Shown here: positions 1 to 5,505 of the stretch, one piece after another
Layout of the letters: every line of letters starts with the position of its first letter
Numbering within the stretch: the first letter of the stretch is position 1
Assembly (NCBI RefSeq): GCF_943914805.1
Contig: NZ_CALUDM010000103.1
Coordinates: forward strand, 1 to 12,995
Length of the DNA stretch: 12,995 nucleotides
Source of the DNA: an uncultured Acinetobacter sp.
Lineage (GTDB): Bacteria > Pseudomonadota > Gammaproteobacteria > Pseudomonadales > Moraxellaceae
Direction: 5' to 3'
Made by a program: the position numbers and the translations under genes
The notes under the pieces: model-generated
The model's input: the letters and a program-made list of their open reading frames with translations, nothing else
Databases searched by the model: none
Told to the model about the DNA's origin: nothing

Positions 1-77
1 CTCATTTTATTTATTTTAGTTAGAAATTTATATTTTTAGCTAAATAGAACAAACTTTTAGTAAATCAAAAAAAGAAT

Positions 78-107
78 TTGACTTACTAAAATCAACAACA
101 ATGTTAA
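78..107 (+). promoter_or_regulatory. Possible promoter of the roadblock gene
   Basis: A good -35 hexamer, TTGACT (78-83), lies upstream of the first gene. The best-spaced -10 is poor: TGTTAA at 102-107 with an 18-nt spacer matches the consensus at only about half its positions. The remaining upstream bases (1-77) are AT-rich, with no open frame that I can support. Seen in sequence; assignment is weak. Confidence 0.3.
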
Positions 108-126
108 ACACTAAACGGGGACCCCC

Positions 127-483
127 ATGGCTCGTATCACACTAGATCAATTAACGGATATCGACGGTTTTGTTTGTGCTGCTTTAGTAGACAGCGAAAG
201 CGGTTTATCTTTGGCAACAGCTGGAACAGGCTTAGACTTAGAATTAGCAGCTGCAGGTAATACTGAAGTTGTTCGTGCTAAACGTAAAGTTGCTAAAGCG
301 TTGAAACTTGACGATGTAATCGAAGACATCCTAATCACTTTAGGCAAGCAATACCATTTGATCCGTCCATTGGATTCAAATGAAAACTTATTCCTTTACC
401 TTGTATTAGATCGTTCTAAATCAAACTTAGCGATGGCTCGTCATGAGTTAAAAGGCTTTGAAAAAGAATTAGATTTTTCTTAA
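127..483 (+). CDS. Roadblock/LC7-fold protein
   Basis: A 118-aa soluble protein with no signal peptide or membrane segment. The layout fits the roadblock/LC7 fold: a strand with a 'CAALVDSESGLSLATAG' pattern (residues 17-33), a long Ala/Lys-rich helix (about 38-60), a second strand (about 64-80), then 'NLFLYLVLDR' (87-96) and a C-terminal helix. In bacteria such domains usually dimerise and act as partners or activators of small Ras-like GTPases (MglB type), or occur in gliding, secretion or polarity systems. No GTPase is visible here, although only 126 bp of upstream sequence are present. The ATG at 127 follows a G-rich stretch (GGGGA, 117-121) five bases upstream that could serve as a Shine-Dalgarno sequence. 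The gene is transcriptionally isolated downstream by a strong terminator. The fold call comes from pattern recognition; partner and function are unknown. Confidence 0.7.
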   Translation: MARITLDQLTDIDGFVCAALVDSESGLSLATAGTGLDLELAAAGNTEVVRAKRKVAKALKLDDVIEDILITLGKQYHLIRPLDSNENLFLYLVLDRSKSNLAMARHELKGFEKELDFS

Positions 484-503
484 TTTAAAATTAGAAAATT
501 CAT

Positions 504-533
504 AAAAAAACTCGTCTTCGGACGAGTTTTTTT
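504..533 (+). terminator. Intrinsic terminator after the roadblock gene
   Basis: Seven A's are followed by a perfect CTCGTC/GACGAG stem closed by a TTCG tetraloop (517-520) and seven T's (527-533). It lies 21 bp past the stop codon. The A-run/T-run symmetry means it could also stop transcription on the other strand. Confidence 0.93.
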
Positions 534-585
534 ATGGTAGATCATGTATAACTGATGCTATGTATTTTGAGGGTATTGAGAGAAA

Positions 586-801
586 ATGTTACAAGCTGGA
601 ATTTATAAACATTATAAAGGCAATTTATACCAAGTTTTGCATGTGGCTACACATAGTGAAACAGAAGAAAAAGTGGTTGTTTATCAATGTCTATACGATG
701 ACTATTCAATATGGGTACGCCCTTTTGACATGTTTGTAGAGCAAGTTCAATTAGAAAATGGCGAAATGAAACCAAGATTTGAATTTTTACATGCTGTCTA
801 A
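586..801 (+). CDS. DUF1653 domain protein
   Basis: A 71-aa protein that is essentially one DUF1653 domain. The family pattern is clear: 'GIYKHYKGNLYQVLHVATHSE' near the N-terminus (residues 5-25), 'VVYQCLYDD' (31-39), 'IWVRPFDMF' (42-50) and a terminal 'KPRFEFL' (62-68). The family is widespread in proteobacteria as a small stand-alone domain, with a small beta-rich fold predicted and no established function. The start at 586 is supported by a purine-rich GAGAG just upstream. A terminator precedes the gene, so it needs its own promoter in the 50-bp gap, but I could not pick a convincing one. Family call is firm; function is unknown. Confidence 0.85.
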   Translation: MLQAGIYKHYKGNLYQVLHVATHSETEEKVVVYQCLYDDYSIWVRPFDMFVEQVQLENGEMKPRFEFLHAV

Positions 802-939
802 TGTGAAATCTTTGATCTAATCAATTTGTACAGTGGTTAAAGCCTTTTTAAGTCAGTCATACAAGAAATTCTGAGAAAGTATAGAATTGAAAATGTATTG
901 ATTTTTACTGAAAAGGCACTGTAGGGAAACAAAAAATAT

Positions 940-948
940 TGTTATAAA
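940..948 (+). promoter_or_regulatory. Possible extended -10 of the O-methyltransferase gene
   Basis: TG-T-TATAAA at 940-948 is a TGn-type extended -10 with five of six -10 matches, about 100 bp ahead of the methyltransferase start. No good -35 accompanies it. Nearer the gene, a short inverted repeat GTCATC-AC-GATGAC (988-1001) could be an operator. Both are weak, sequence-only suggestions. Confidence 0.25.
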
Positions 949-1049
949 TATTAAGATAAATAGTACCAAAAGGTAAATTTATTTAATGTCATCACGATGA
1001 CCTAAAATATTGAAATAATAATGATGAAAGAGATGAGGATGATCCAAAT

Positions 1050-1646
1050 ATGAGTTTAAGTAACCCATTTTTACTAAGATTAAATGAATTATATCAGTCC
1101 TTTATCAAGTTTGATGCAACACAGTGTGATCGAGTGAATCGATACCGTAATATTGAACCTGAATCTGCTTTATTTCTTGCGATGCAAGTCAGAATTCAGC
1201 AATCAAAGAAAATTTTGGAAATAGGAACCTCGACGGGATATTCAACTTTATGGTTGGCAGATGCCGCACAGGTGACAGGTGCTAAAGTTACGACCTTAGA
1301 AATTGATGAAAAGCGAACCTTGCAAGCGAAGCATTATGCTCAAGAATTACACGTAGATGATGTGATTGATTTTTGGGTTGGAGATGCACAAAATTTTTTA
1401 GAACAAAGTCAGGAAAAATATGATTTTATTCTGTTAGATGCTGAAAGGAATGCCTATTTAAATTATTGGGCATATTTACAACATATGATTGAGCCAAAAG
1501 GCGGGGTGCTTGTCGTAGATAATGTAATTTCACATGCTGCTGAAGTTAAAAGTTTGATTAATGAAATTAAACAAGATACACGATTTATGACAACTACATT
1601 ACCGATTGGCGCAGGTTTGTTTATCATTACATTTAAAAATGATTAA
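1050..1646 (+). CDS. SAM-dependent O-methyltransferase, COMT-like
   Basis: A 198-aa cytosolic class I methyltransferase. The SAM-binding motif I is 'ILEIGTSTGYSTLWLADA' (residues 55-72), followed by an acidic motif II 'TTLEID' (81-86, Glu84) that would hold the ribose. The COMT/CCoAMT-type metal site is recognisable as 'LLDAER' (Asp130) and 'VVDNVI' (Asp157, Asn158). That makes it a divalent-metal-dependent O-methyltransferase of the Methyltransf_3/24 group, close to the bacterial YrrM-like enzymes, at about their usual length. The family methylates catechol-like or other hydroxylated small molecules or tRNA; the substrate cannot be read from the sequence. A GAGGA ribosome-binding site (1035-1039) lies ten bases before the ATG. 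No catabolic or biosynthetic partner gene is adjacent. Confidence 0.85.
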   Translation: MSLSNPFLLRLNELYQSFIKFDATQCDRVNRYRNIEPESALFLAMQVRIQQSKKILEIGTSTGYSTLWLADAAQVTGAKVTTLEIDEKRTLQAKHYAQELHVDDVIDFWVGDAQNFLEQSQEKYDFILLDAERNAYLNYWAYLQHMIEPKGGVLVVDNVISHAAEVKSLINEIKQDTRFMTTTLPIGAGLFIITFKND

Positions 1647-1663
1647 ATGATGAATTGTTCAGA

Positions 1664-1689
1664 TTATAGGGAGTTTGAACTCCCTATAA
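1664..1689. repeat. Perfect 12-bp inverted repeat between convergent genes
   Basis: TTATAGGGAGTT, then TG, then AACTCCCTATAA. It lies 17 bp beyond the methyltransferase stop and about 85 bp beyond the stop of the convergent KTSC gene. Neither strand has a T-run after the stem, so it is not a canonical intrinsic terminator, though its position suggests a shared 3'-end or mRNA-stabilising role. Confidence 0.7.
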
Positions 1690-1773
1690 TAATAGAATGA
1701 AGTATGAATAATAAAATGTGGAATGACTTTTAAAATATTGTGTATGTACTTTTAAAAGGTGAAATTGAAAGTT

Positions 1774-1980
1774 TTATTGAATTGAAATACGTTTAAAGTG
1801 TAAATCGTATTCTAAATATTTATGTACAAACGCAGTTTTATCACTACATCGAAGTAAATTGTTATAAATGAATTCAGGCACAGGGTGATACAGCTCGCCA
1901 TAACCATTATCATAAAAAATTTTCAAATACCGAGAAGAAGCATTGTACTTCCAAGAAGTCACGGTAATCATTGATCCCAT
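1774..1980 (-). CDS. KTSC-domain protein
   Basis: A 68-aa protein made almost entirely of a KTSC-like domain: 'VTSWKYNASSRYLKIFYDNGYGELYHPVP' followed by 'IYNNLL' and a C-terminal 'FVHKYL'. The family signature is a short beta sheet with a central YxY-like motif followed by VP. Here the first Tyr of that motif is replaced (E-L-Y). The domain is known as a C-terminal extension of some lysyl-tRNA synthetases and as small stand-alone proteins, and is suspected of RNA binding without proof. The ATG at 1980 is chosen because AAGGGG sits six bases before it. A TTG at 1986 in the same frame would have no spacing to that site. Transcribed divergently from the endonuclease V gene. Family call moderate; function unknown. 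Confidence 0.72.
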   Translation of the reverse strand: MGSMITVTSWKYNASSRYLKIFYDNGYGELYHPVPEFIYNNLLRCSDKTAFVHKYLEYDLHFKRISIQ

Positions 1981-2008
1981 AAGCAACCCCTTAAACTTTT
2001 GATTGTTT

Positions 2009-2029
2009 TACAGAAAAATGTATTCTGTA
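2009..2029. promoter_or_regulatory. Candidate operator upstream of the KTSC gene
   Basis: Perfect inverted repeat TACAGAA-N7-TTCTGTA, 29 to 49 bp upstream of the KTSC start. Half-site length and spacing suit a dimeric repressor contacting one face of the helix. I do not recognise the cognate regulator. A close relative of the 21-bp sequence lies at 3184-3204. Confidence 0.4.
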
Positions 2030-2116
2030 TCTTTTGAAATTAGTCCATTCGTTTAAAGAAATGTATAGTGGTTTTGTAAATAAAATTGTTTATATTCTGC
2101 TAAAGATATTCATGTT

Positions 2117-2145
2117 TTGACATTAGGTATTCTTGGTAATATAAA
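2117..2145 (+). promoter_or_regulatory. Sigma70 promoter of the endonuclease V-family gene
   Basis: Perfect -35 TTGACA (2117-2122), a 17-bp spacer, and -10 TATAAA (2140-2145). This is the best promoter match in the window. The predicted start site is near 2152, giving a leader of about 60 nt. The start site falls inside a 16-bp palindrome (2148-2163), which suggests regulation. Confidence 0.8.
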
Positions 2146-2147
2146 TG

Positions 2148-2163
2148 CTTATAAAATTATAAG
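2148..2163. promoter_or_regulatory. Palindrome over the predicted transcription start
   Basis: CTTATAA-AA-TTATAAG, a perfect 7-bp inverted repeat lying just downstream of the -10 at 2140-2145. Position over +1 is typical of a repressor operator. AT-richness makes chance occurrence possible, and no regulator is identified. Confidence 0.4.
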
Positions 2164-2213
2164 TTAATGAGAATATTTGTATTTTATTATTTTAGAAATT
2201 AAGAGAGGAAATT

Positions 2214-2711
2214 ATGATTCTTGCAATAGATGTTGCGTATGTAGAAAACTCTGCGCAAATTGCTGGCATTGTCTTTGAATCTTGGACGGCTTCAGATGTA
2301 TTGAATCATTACCTTATCACCATCAATGAAATTTCCGACTATGAATCTGGTCAATTTTATAAACGTGAATTGCCATGTATTTTAACATTATTGGGTTTGG
2401 TTAAAGAATCAATTGATGTGATTGTGATTGATGGCTATGTTTATTTAGGAGCCCAACAAACAGCGGGTTTGGGACAGCATTTATACGCAGCTTTAGTCGA
2501 TAAAATCCCTGTGATTGGTGTGGCTAAAAATGAATTTAAGGGGACGCCAAAGGAGTTTGAAATTTTACGTGGGCAAAGTACGAAGCCGTTATATGTCTCT
2601 GCGATCGGTATAGAATTAACGCAAGCGAAGAAAAATGTGCAGACTATGTATGGAAAATATCGTATTCCTGAATTACTCAAGCAAGTTGATCGTTTGAGCA
2701 GAACAGTGTAA
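2214..2711 (+). CDS. Short endonuclease V (Nfi)-family protein
   Basis: A 165-aa homologue of endonuclease V, which cuts DNA or RNA next to deoxyinosine/inosine. Family landmarks align in order: 'AIDVAY' (Asp6, the first catalytic Asp), 'YESGQFYKRELP' (Tyr43 in place of the PYIP wedge, Glu52), 'VIDGYVYLG' (Asp73), 'IPVIGVAK' (Lys105) and 'SAIGIEL...YRIPE' (129-153). It lacks about 30 N-terminal residues present in E. coli Nfi. The His after the VDG motif (Nfi GISH) is Gly79, and the His of the 'TGH' motif is Ile133. The metal-binding Asp/Glu/Asp set is therefore kept but both conserved histidines are lost. From memory, a short bacterial subfamily shares the DGYVYL and GIxL forms, so this is probably a natural variant rather than decay. 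Whether it is an active inosine-specific nuclease is open. A purine-rich GAGAGGAA ribosome-binding site ends four bases before the ATG. Confidence 0.85.
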   Translation: MILAIDVAYVENSAQIAGIVFESWTASDVLNHYLITINEISDYESGQFYKRELPCILTLLGLVKESIDVIVIDGYVYLGAQQTAGLGQHLYAALVDKIPVIGVAKNEFKGTPKEFEILRGQSTKPLYVSAIGIELTQAKKNVQTMYGKYRIPELLKQVDRLSRTV

Positions 2712-2812
2712 AAATAATCTTGCTATTCTATATTCAATGATTTAAATGAATAAGCTGTTCACTAAAATATAGTTCTCTTTGAACGTAACATTATAAATAT
2801 AAGGAAAAACAT

Positions 2813-3169
2813 ATGGATCAACCTATGACTATCCAAAAAAACTCAATTAATTATATTGAATTTAATGTCAAAGACATTGAGCAATCTAAAACATTTTATC
2901 AACATTTAGGTTGGACGTTTACCGATTTCGGCCCAGCATATTGTGAGTTTGATTCTGGGGCAATCAAGGGCGGTTTTGCTCGTTCTGATCATGTTCAAAG
3001 TGTAGGTGGCGCGCTGATTATTTTGTACAGTGACCATCTTGAACATAGTTTACAGTGTGTAAAAGATGCAGGTGCAACGATCGTACAAGAGATTTTTAGC
3101 TTTCCTGGTGGGCGCCGTTTTCACTTTAAAGATTTGGATGGATATGAACTTGCAATCTGGTCACTTTGA
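2813..3169 (+). CDS. VOC/glyoxalase-fold protein
   Basis: A 118-aa single-domain vicinal-oxygen-chelate protein with two beta-alpha-beta-beta-beta halves. The first is 'INYIEFNVKDIEQSKTFYQHLGWTF' (residues 12-36) with 'AYCEFDSG'. The second runs from 'GGALIILYSD' through the helix 'LEHSLQCVKDAGATIV' to 'FHFKDLDGYELAIW' (103-116). Members include glyoxalase I, dioxygenases and antibiotic-binding proteins. The usual first metal ligand (His in glyoxalase I) is Tyr14 here, while the terminal Glu is kept (Glu112). A classical glyoxalase metal site is therefore incomplete, and catalytic assignment would be unsafe. AAGGA lies eight bases before the ATG at 2813; a second in-frame ATG four codons on is less well placed. 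It follows the endonuclease gene by about 100 bp. Confidence 0.82.
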   Translation: MDQPMTIQKNSINYIEFNVKDIEQSKTFYQHLGWTFTDFGPAYCEFDSGAIKGGFARSDHVQSVGGALIILYSDHLEHSLQCVKDAGATIVQEIFSFPGGRRFHFKDLDGYELAIWSL

Positions 3170-3179
3170 GGAATGGGTT

Positions 3180-3208
3180 ATTATACAGAAAAATATTTTT
3201 TGTATAAT
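3180..3208. repeat. AT-rich hairpin between VOC and TetR genes
   Basis: ATTATACA (3180-3187) pairs perfectly with TGTATAAT (3201-3208), and the A5/T5 tracts between them extend the stem through a G-T pair. It sits between the converging ends of the VOC and TetR genes. There is no GC-rich stem and no T-run after it on either strand, so terminator function is doubtful. Confidence 0.5.
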
Positions 3209-3260
3209 TTGGGCTCAATCCAATATTGCTGAGCAATGTATAGCAAATTTGTAAATAAAT

Positions 3261-3845
3261 TTATGCTCCAATTTCATGCTGAATGATCACTTTAAGATGC
3301 CTATAAAAGAAATCTGTACCAATGCCAGCAATCTCTAAGTTATAGAGTGTTTCTAGCCCAAAAGACATGGCGATTAAGCGCCAAGCAATGTCTTGAATTT
3401 TATTTAAATCAAAATGATAAGTTCCGTCAACACGTCCAAGTTCTAATACTTCAATAATTGTTTGATGCCACAATTGGATAGCTTCTTGATATGCTTTTTT
3501 TAATACTAAATCTGTATCAATTGAATTTTCTGCATCATTCCAAAGTTTGAGATAAGACTGTTCTTCAGCACTTTCTTCAAAACCAAGCACGTATATTAAA
3601 AGCTCGTCGCATTTGAGTTCTCGCTTTGCTTGACTCAAGTCAAGGTTGTATCGAACAAGTTCAAGAAATACTTCAGCTTTTAACTCTGAAATTGAGCCAA
3701 AATGATGATGAATTTGTCCCGTAGAAATAGATGCTGTATTGGCTAAATGCCGAACAGTTAATGTATTTAAACCTTCATTTAACACAATTTCTTTTGCAAA
3801 TTTCATGATCTGGGATTTGCGCTCAGCTTTATTTAAGTAACTCAT
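3261..3845 (-). CDS. amvR: TetR-family repressor of the divergent efflux pump
   Basis: A 194-aa TetR/AcrR regulator. The N-terminal helix-turn-helix is textbook: 'RKSQIMKFAKEIVLNEG', then 'LTVRHLANTASISTGQIHHHFGS' and 'SELKAEVF' (about residues 9-60). It is followed by an all-helical ligand-binding and dimerisation domain. The ATG at 3845 gives the usual short lead before the HTH. A GTG at 3875 in the same frame would place the start inside an operator palindrome and has no ribosome-binding site. The ATG also has only a weak one. The gene is transcribed away from the MFS pump gene, the arrangement of SmvR/SmvA in enterobacteria and AmvR/AmvA in Acinetobacter. It most likely represses the pump and itself through the palindromes at 3867-3884 and 3898-3917, with release on binding cationic biocides or polyamines (inference). 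The symbol rests on context. Confidence 0.8.
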   Translation of the reverse strand: MSYLNKAERKSQIMKFAKEIVLNEGLNTLTVRHLANTASISTGQIHHHFGSISELKAEVFLELVRYNLDLSQAKRELKCDELLIYVLGFEESAEEQSYLKLWNDAENSIDTDLVLKKAYQEAIQLWHQTIIEVLELGRVDGTYHFDLNKIQDIAWRLIAMSFGLETLYNLEIAGIGTDFFYRHLKVIIQHEIGA

Positions 3846-3866
3846 TTTTACAGAACCAATAATTAA

Positions 3867-3884
3867 ATTGAACACATGTTCAAT
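3867..3884. promoter_or_regulatory. Operator 1, TetR/pump intergenic region
   Basis: Perfect palindrome ATTGAACA-CA-TGTTCAAT between the divergent starts. It covers the -35 region of the pump promoter and lies directly upstream of the TetR start. Its core TTGAACA-N2-TGTTCAA is repeated in the second site. The centres are 32 bp apart, about three helical turns, so two TetR dimers could bind the same face. Confidence 0.7.
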
Positions 3885-3890
3885 TGTTAG

Positions 3891-3899
3891 TGCTATAAT
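3891..3899 (+). promoter_or_regulatory. Extended -10 promoter of the efflux pump
   Basis: TGC-TATAAT: a TGn extension with a perfect -10 hexamer (3894-3899). No good -35 exists at standard spacing, which extended -10 promoters tolerate. Transcription would start near 3906 inside operator 2, giving a leader of about 32 nt. Both palindromes overlap or flank this promoter, consistent with repression by occlusion. Confidence 0.7.
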
Positions 3900-3917
3900 T
3901 TGAACAAGTGTCCAAAT
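3898..3917. promoter_or_regulatory. Operator 2, over the pump transcription start
   Basis: Near-perfect palindrome ATTTGAACA-AG-TGTCCAAAT with one mismatched pair. It shares the TTGAACA half-site and 2-nt centre with operator 1 and spans the end of the -10 and the predicted +1. Confidence 0.65.
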
Positions 3918-3937
3918 CTTAAAGGCAATTCATTCAT

Positions 3938-5419
3938 ATGTTACGTCAGTGGTATATTTTAGCAATCATCGTGCTAATTTATTTGCCAGTTTCAATCGAT
4001 GCGACGGTTTTACATGTCGCTATTCCAACCTTAAATCAGGAATTACAGCTTAGCAATAATCAGATGCTATGGATCATCGATATTTATTCTTTGATGATGG
4101 TCGGTTTAATCCTGCCTATGGGGGCGTTGGGAGAGCGTATTGGTTATAAGCGGCTGATGTTATTGGGCGGATTTATTTTTGGATTCAGTTCTTTAGTCGC
4201 AGCATTTTCTATATCTGCCAATATGTTGATCTTTGCACGAGTCCTGTTGGCTTTTGGCGCAGCAATGATTATTCCTGCAACATTGGCTGGATTACGAAAT
4301 ACTTTCTTAGATGAAAAGCAGCGTAACTTTGCACTTGGTTTATGGGTTGTTGCAGGTGGCGGTGGGGCAGCATTTGGCCCATTAGTCGGTGGTGCTTTAT
4401 TAGAGCATTTCCATTGGGGAAGTATTTTCTTAATTAATATCCCCATCATTATCGGAGTTTTAATTGCAGCTTATTACATCGTGCCAGATCAGCCGATTAA
4501 TAAAAATAAAAAAATCAATATTGTCGATACTTTATTGCTCATCAGCTCAATTTTATTGATCGTGTATGCATTAAAAACAGCAATGAAACAGTTTGATTAT
4601 TCAGTTGCTGTATTCGCTACGTTGGGATTATTGATCGGATTCTACTTTGTCCGTAAACAGCGTAAGCAGTTACAGCCTTTGATTGATTTAAGCTTATTTC
4701 AGTATAAAGCGGTCAAAGTCGGTTTTGCGATTTCAATTTTTACTATGATCGCATTGGTTGGATTTGAGTTGTTGATTGCTCAAGAGTTGCAATATGTACA
4801 TGGTTATTCACCCTTACAAGCTGGCTTATTTATTTTACCTTTCATGGTTGCAGTTAGTTTAAGCGGTTTCTTTGCCAGCTTTTTGATTAATCGATTTGGC
4901 GTTCGCTGGGTAAGCATCATGGGTTTGACAATATGCGCAATTTCTTTAATTGGCTTGGCTCAGACCAATTTTACCCATCAACAATATCAAGCTTGGTTTT
5001 GGATGATCATGCTTGGATTTTGGGTAGAGGCAACATTTCTTGCATCAACATCAGCAATTATTTCAACAAGCCCTGTTGAAAAAGCGACTGCTGCGGGTTC
5101 GATTGAAGGTATGGCGTATGAGTTGGGAACGGGTTTTGGTGTAGCAATATTTGGATTATTAGCTTCTTATTTTTACAGTATCAATGTTCAATTCCAACCG
5201 TTCATGAGTGATGAAGGTTTTGAACTTGCAAAGAATTCAATTGGTGAAACGGTACAAATATTATCATCATTAGATATGGAGAATGGTGCGATGATTCGGG
5301 CTATGGCCAATGATGCTTTTTTAAGTGCGCATCAATATGTTTTGTATTTATCGAGTTTGACTTTGATTATTTTAACCCTGTTTATTTACGTGTATTGGTC
5401 AAATAAAGAGGCTAAATAA
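3938..5419 (+). CDS. amvA: AmvA/SmvA-family multidrug efflux MFS transporter
   Basis: A 493-aa inner-membrane proton-driven exporter of the DHA2 (14-TM) branch, the length typical of SmvA, AmvA and QacA. It shows 'SIDATVLHVAIPTL' in TM1 (Asp21, residues 19-32), motif A 'GALGERIGYKR' (62-72) after TM2, and the antiporter motif C 'GGGGAAFGPLVGG' (140-152) in TM5. 'VGFELLIAQELQYVHGYSPLQAG' and 'SIEGMAYELGTGFGVAIFG' closely match the Salmonella SmvA sequence as I remember it. Known members export methyl viologen, acriflavine, ethidium, quaternary ammonium compounds and chlorhexidine; A. baumannii AmvA is also linked to erythromycin. The ATG at 3938 follows AAAGG (3921-3925) at a rather long 12 bases. 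Controlled by the divergent TetR gene and the double operator. Family identity is firm; substrates are by analogy. Confidence 0.92.
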   Translation: MLRQWYILAIIVLIYLPVSIDATVLHVAIPTLNQELQLSNNQMLWIIDIYSLMMVGLILPMGALGERIGYKRLMLLGGFIFGFSSLVAAFSISANMLIFARVLLAFGAAMIIPATLAGLRNTFLDEKQRNFALGLWVVAGGGGAAFGPLVGGALLEHFHWGSIFLINIPIIIGVLIAAYYIVPDQPINKNKKINIVDTLLLISSILLIVYALKTAMKQFDYSVAVFATLGLLIGFYFVRKQRKQLQPLIDLSLFQYKAVKVGFAISIFTMIALVGFELLIAQELQYVHGYSPLQAGLFILPFMVAVSLSGFFASFLINRFGVRWVSIMGLTICAISLIGLAQTNFTHQQYQAWFWMIMLGFWVEATFLASTSAIISTSPVEKATAAGSIEGMAYELGTGFGVAIFGLLASYFYSINVQFQPFMSDEGFELAKNSIGETVQILSSLDMENGAMIRAMANDAFLSAHQYVLYLSSLTLIILTLFIYVYWSNKEAK

Positions 5420-5440
5420 AAAGTTACACATATAAAATTC

Positions 5441-5471
5441 AAAAAAACCACGTTATAAAACGTGGTTTTTT
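5441..5471. terminator. Bidirectional terminator between amvA and ahpC
   Basis: A-run, then CCACGTT/AACGTGG stem with an ATAA loop (5455-5458), then six T's. The flanking A and T runs pair with each other, so it works on both strands. It is placed between two convergent stop codons, 21 bp after amvA and 34 bp after ahpC. Confidence 0.93.
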
Positions 5472-5505
5472 ATTGCTTAATCTAATTAAAAATTAGACGT
5501 TAAGC

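Noticed and set aside
3180..3208. Intrinsic terminator between VOC and TetR genes
   Set aside because: The stem is almost all A-T and no T-run follows on either strand.
3066..3254. 62-codon frame overlapping the 3' end of the VOC gene
   Set aside because: Most of it is the VOC sequence read out of frame; the tail runs into the AT-rich hairpin.
3846..3875. N-terminal extension of the TetR protein from a GTG at 3875
   Set aside because: It would start inside the operator palindrome and add ten residues not typical before a TetR HTH, with no ribosome-binding site.
4144..4449. 101-codon open frame antisense to the efflux pump
   Set aside because: Lies wholly inside amvA, has Pro/Ala/Asn-rich low-complexity composition and no ribosome-binding site. 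A shadow of the coding strand.
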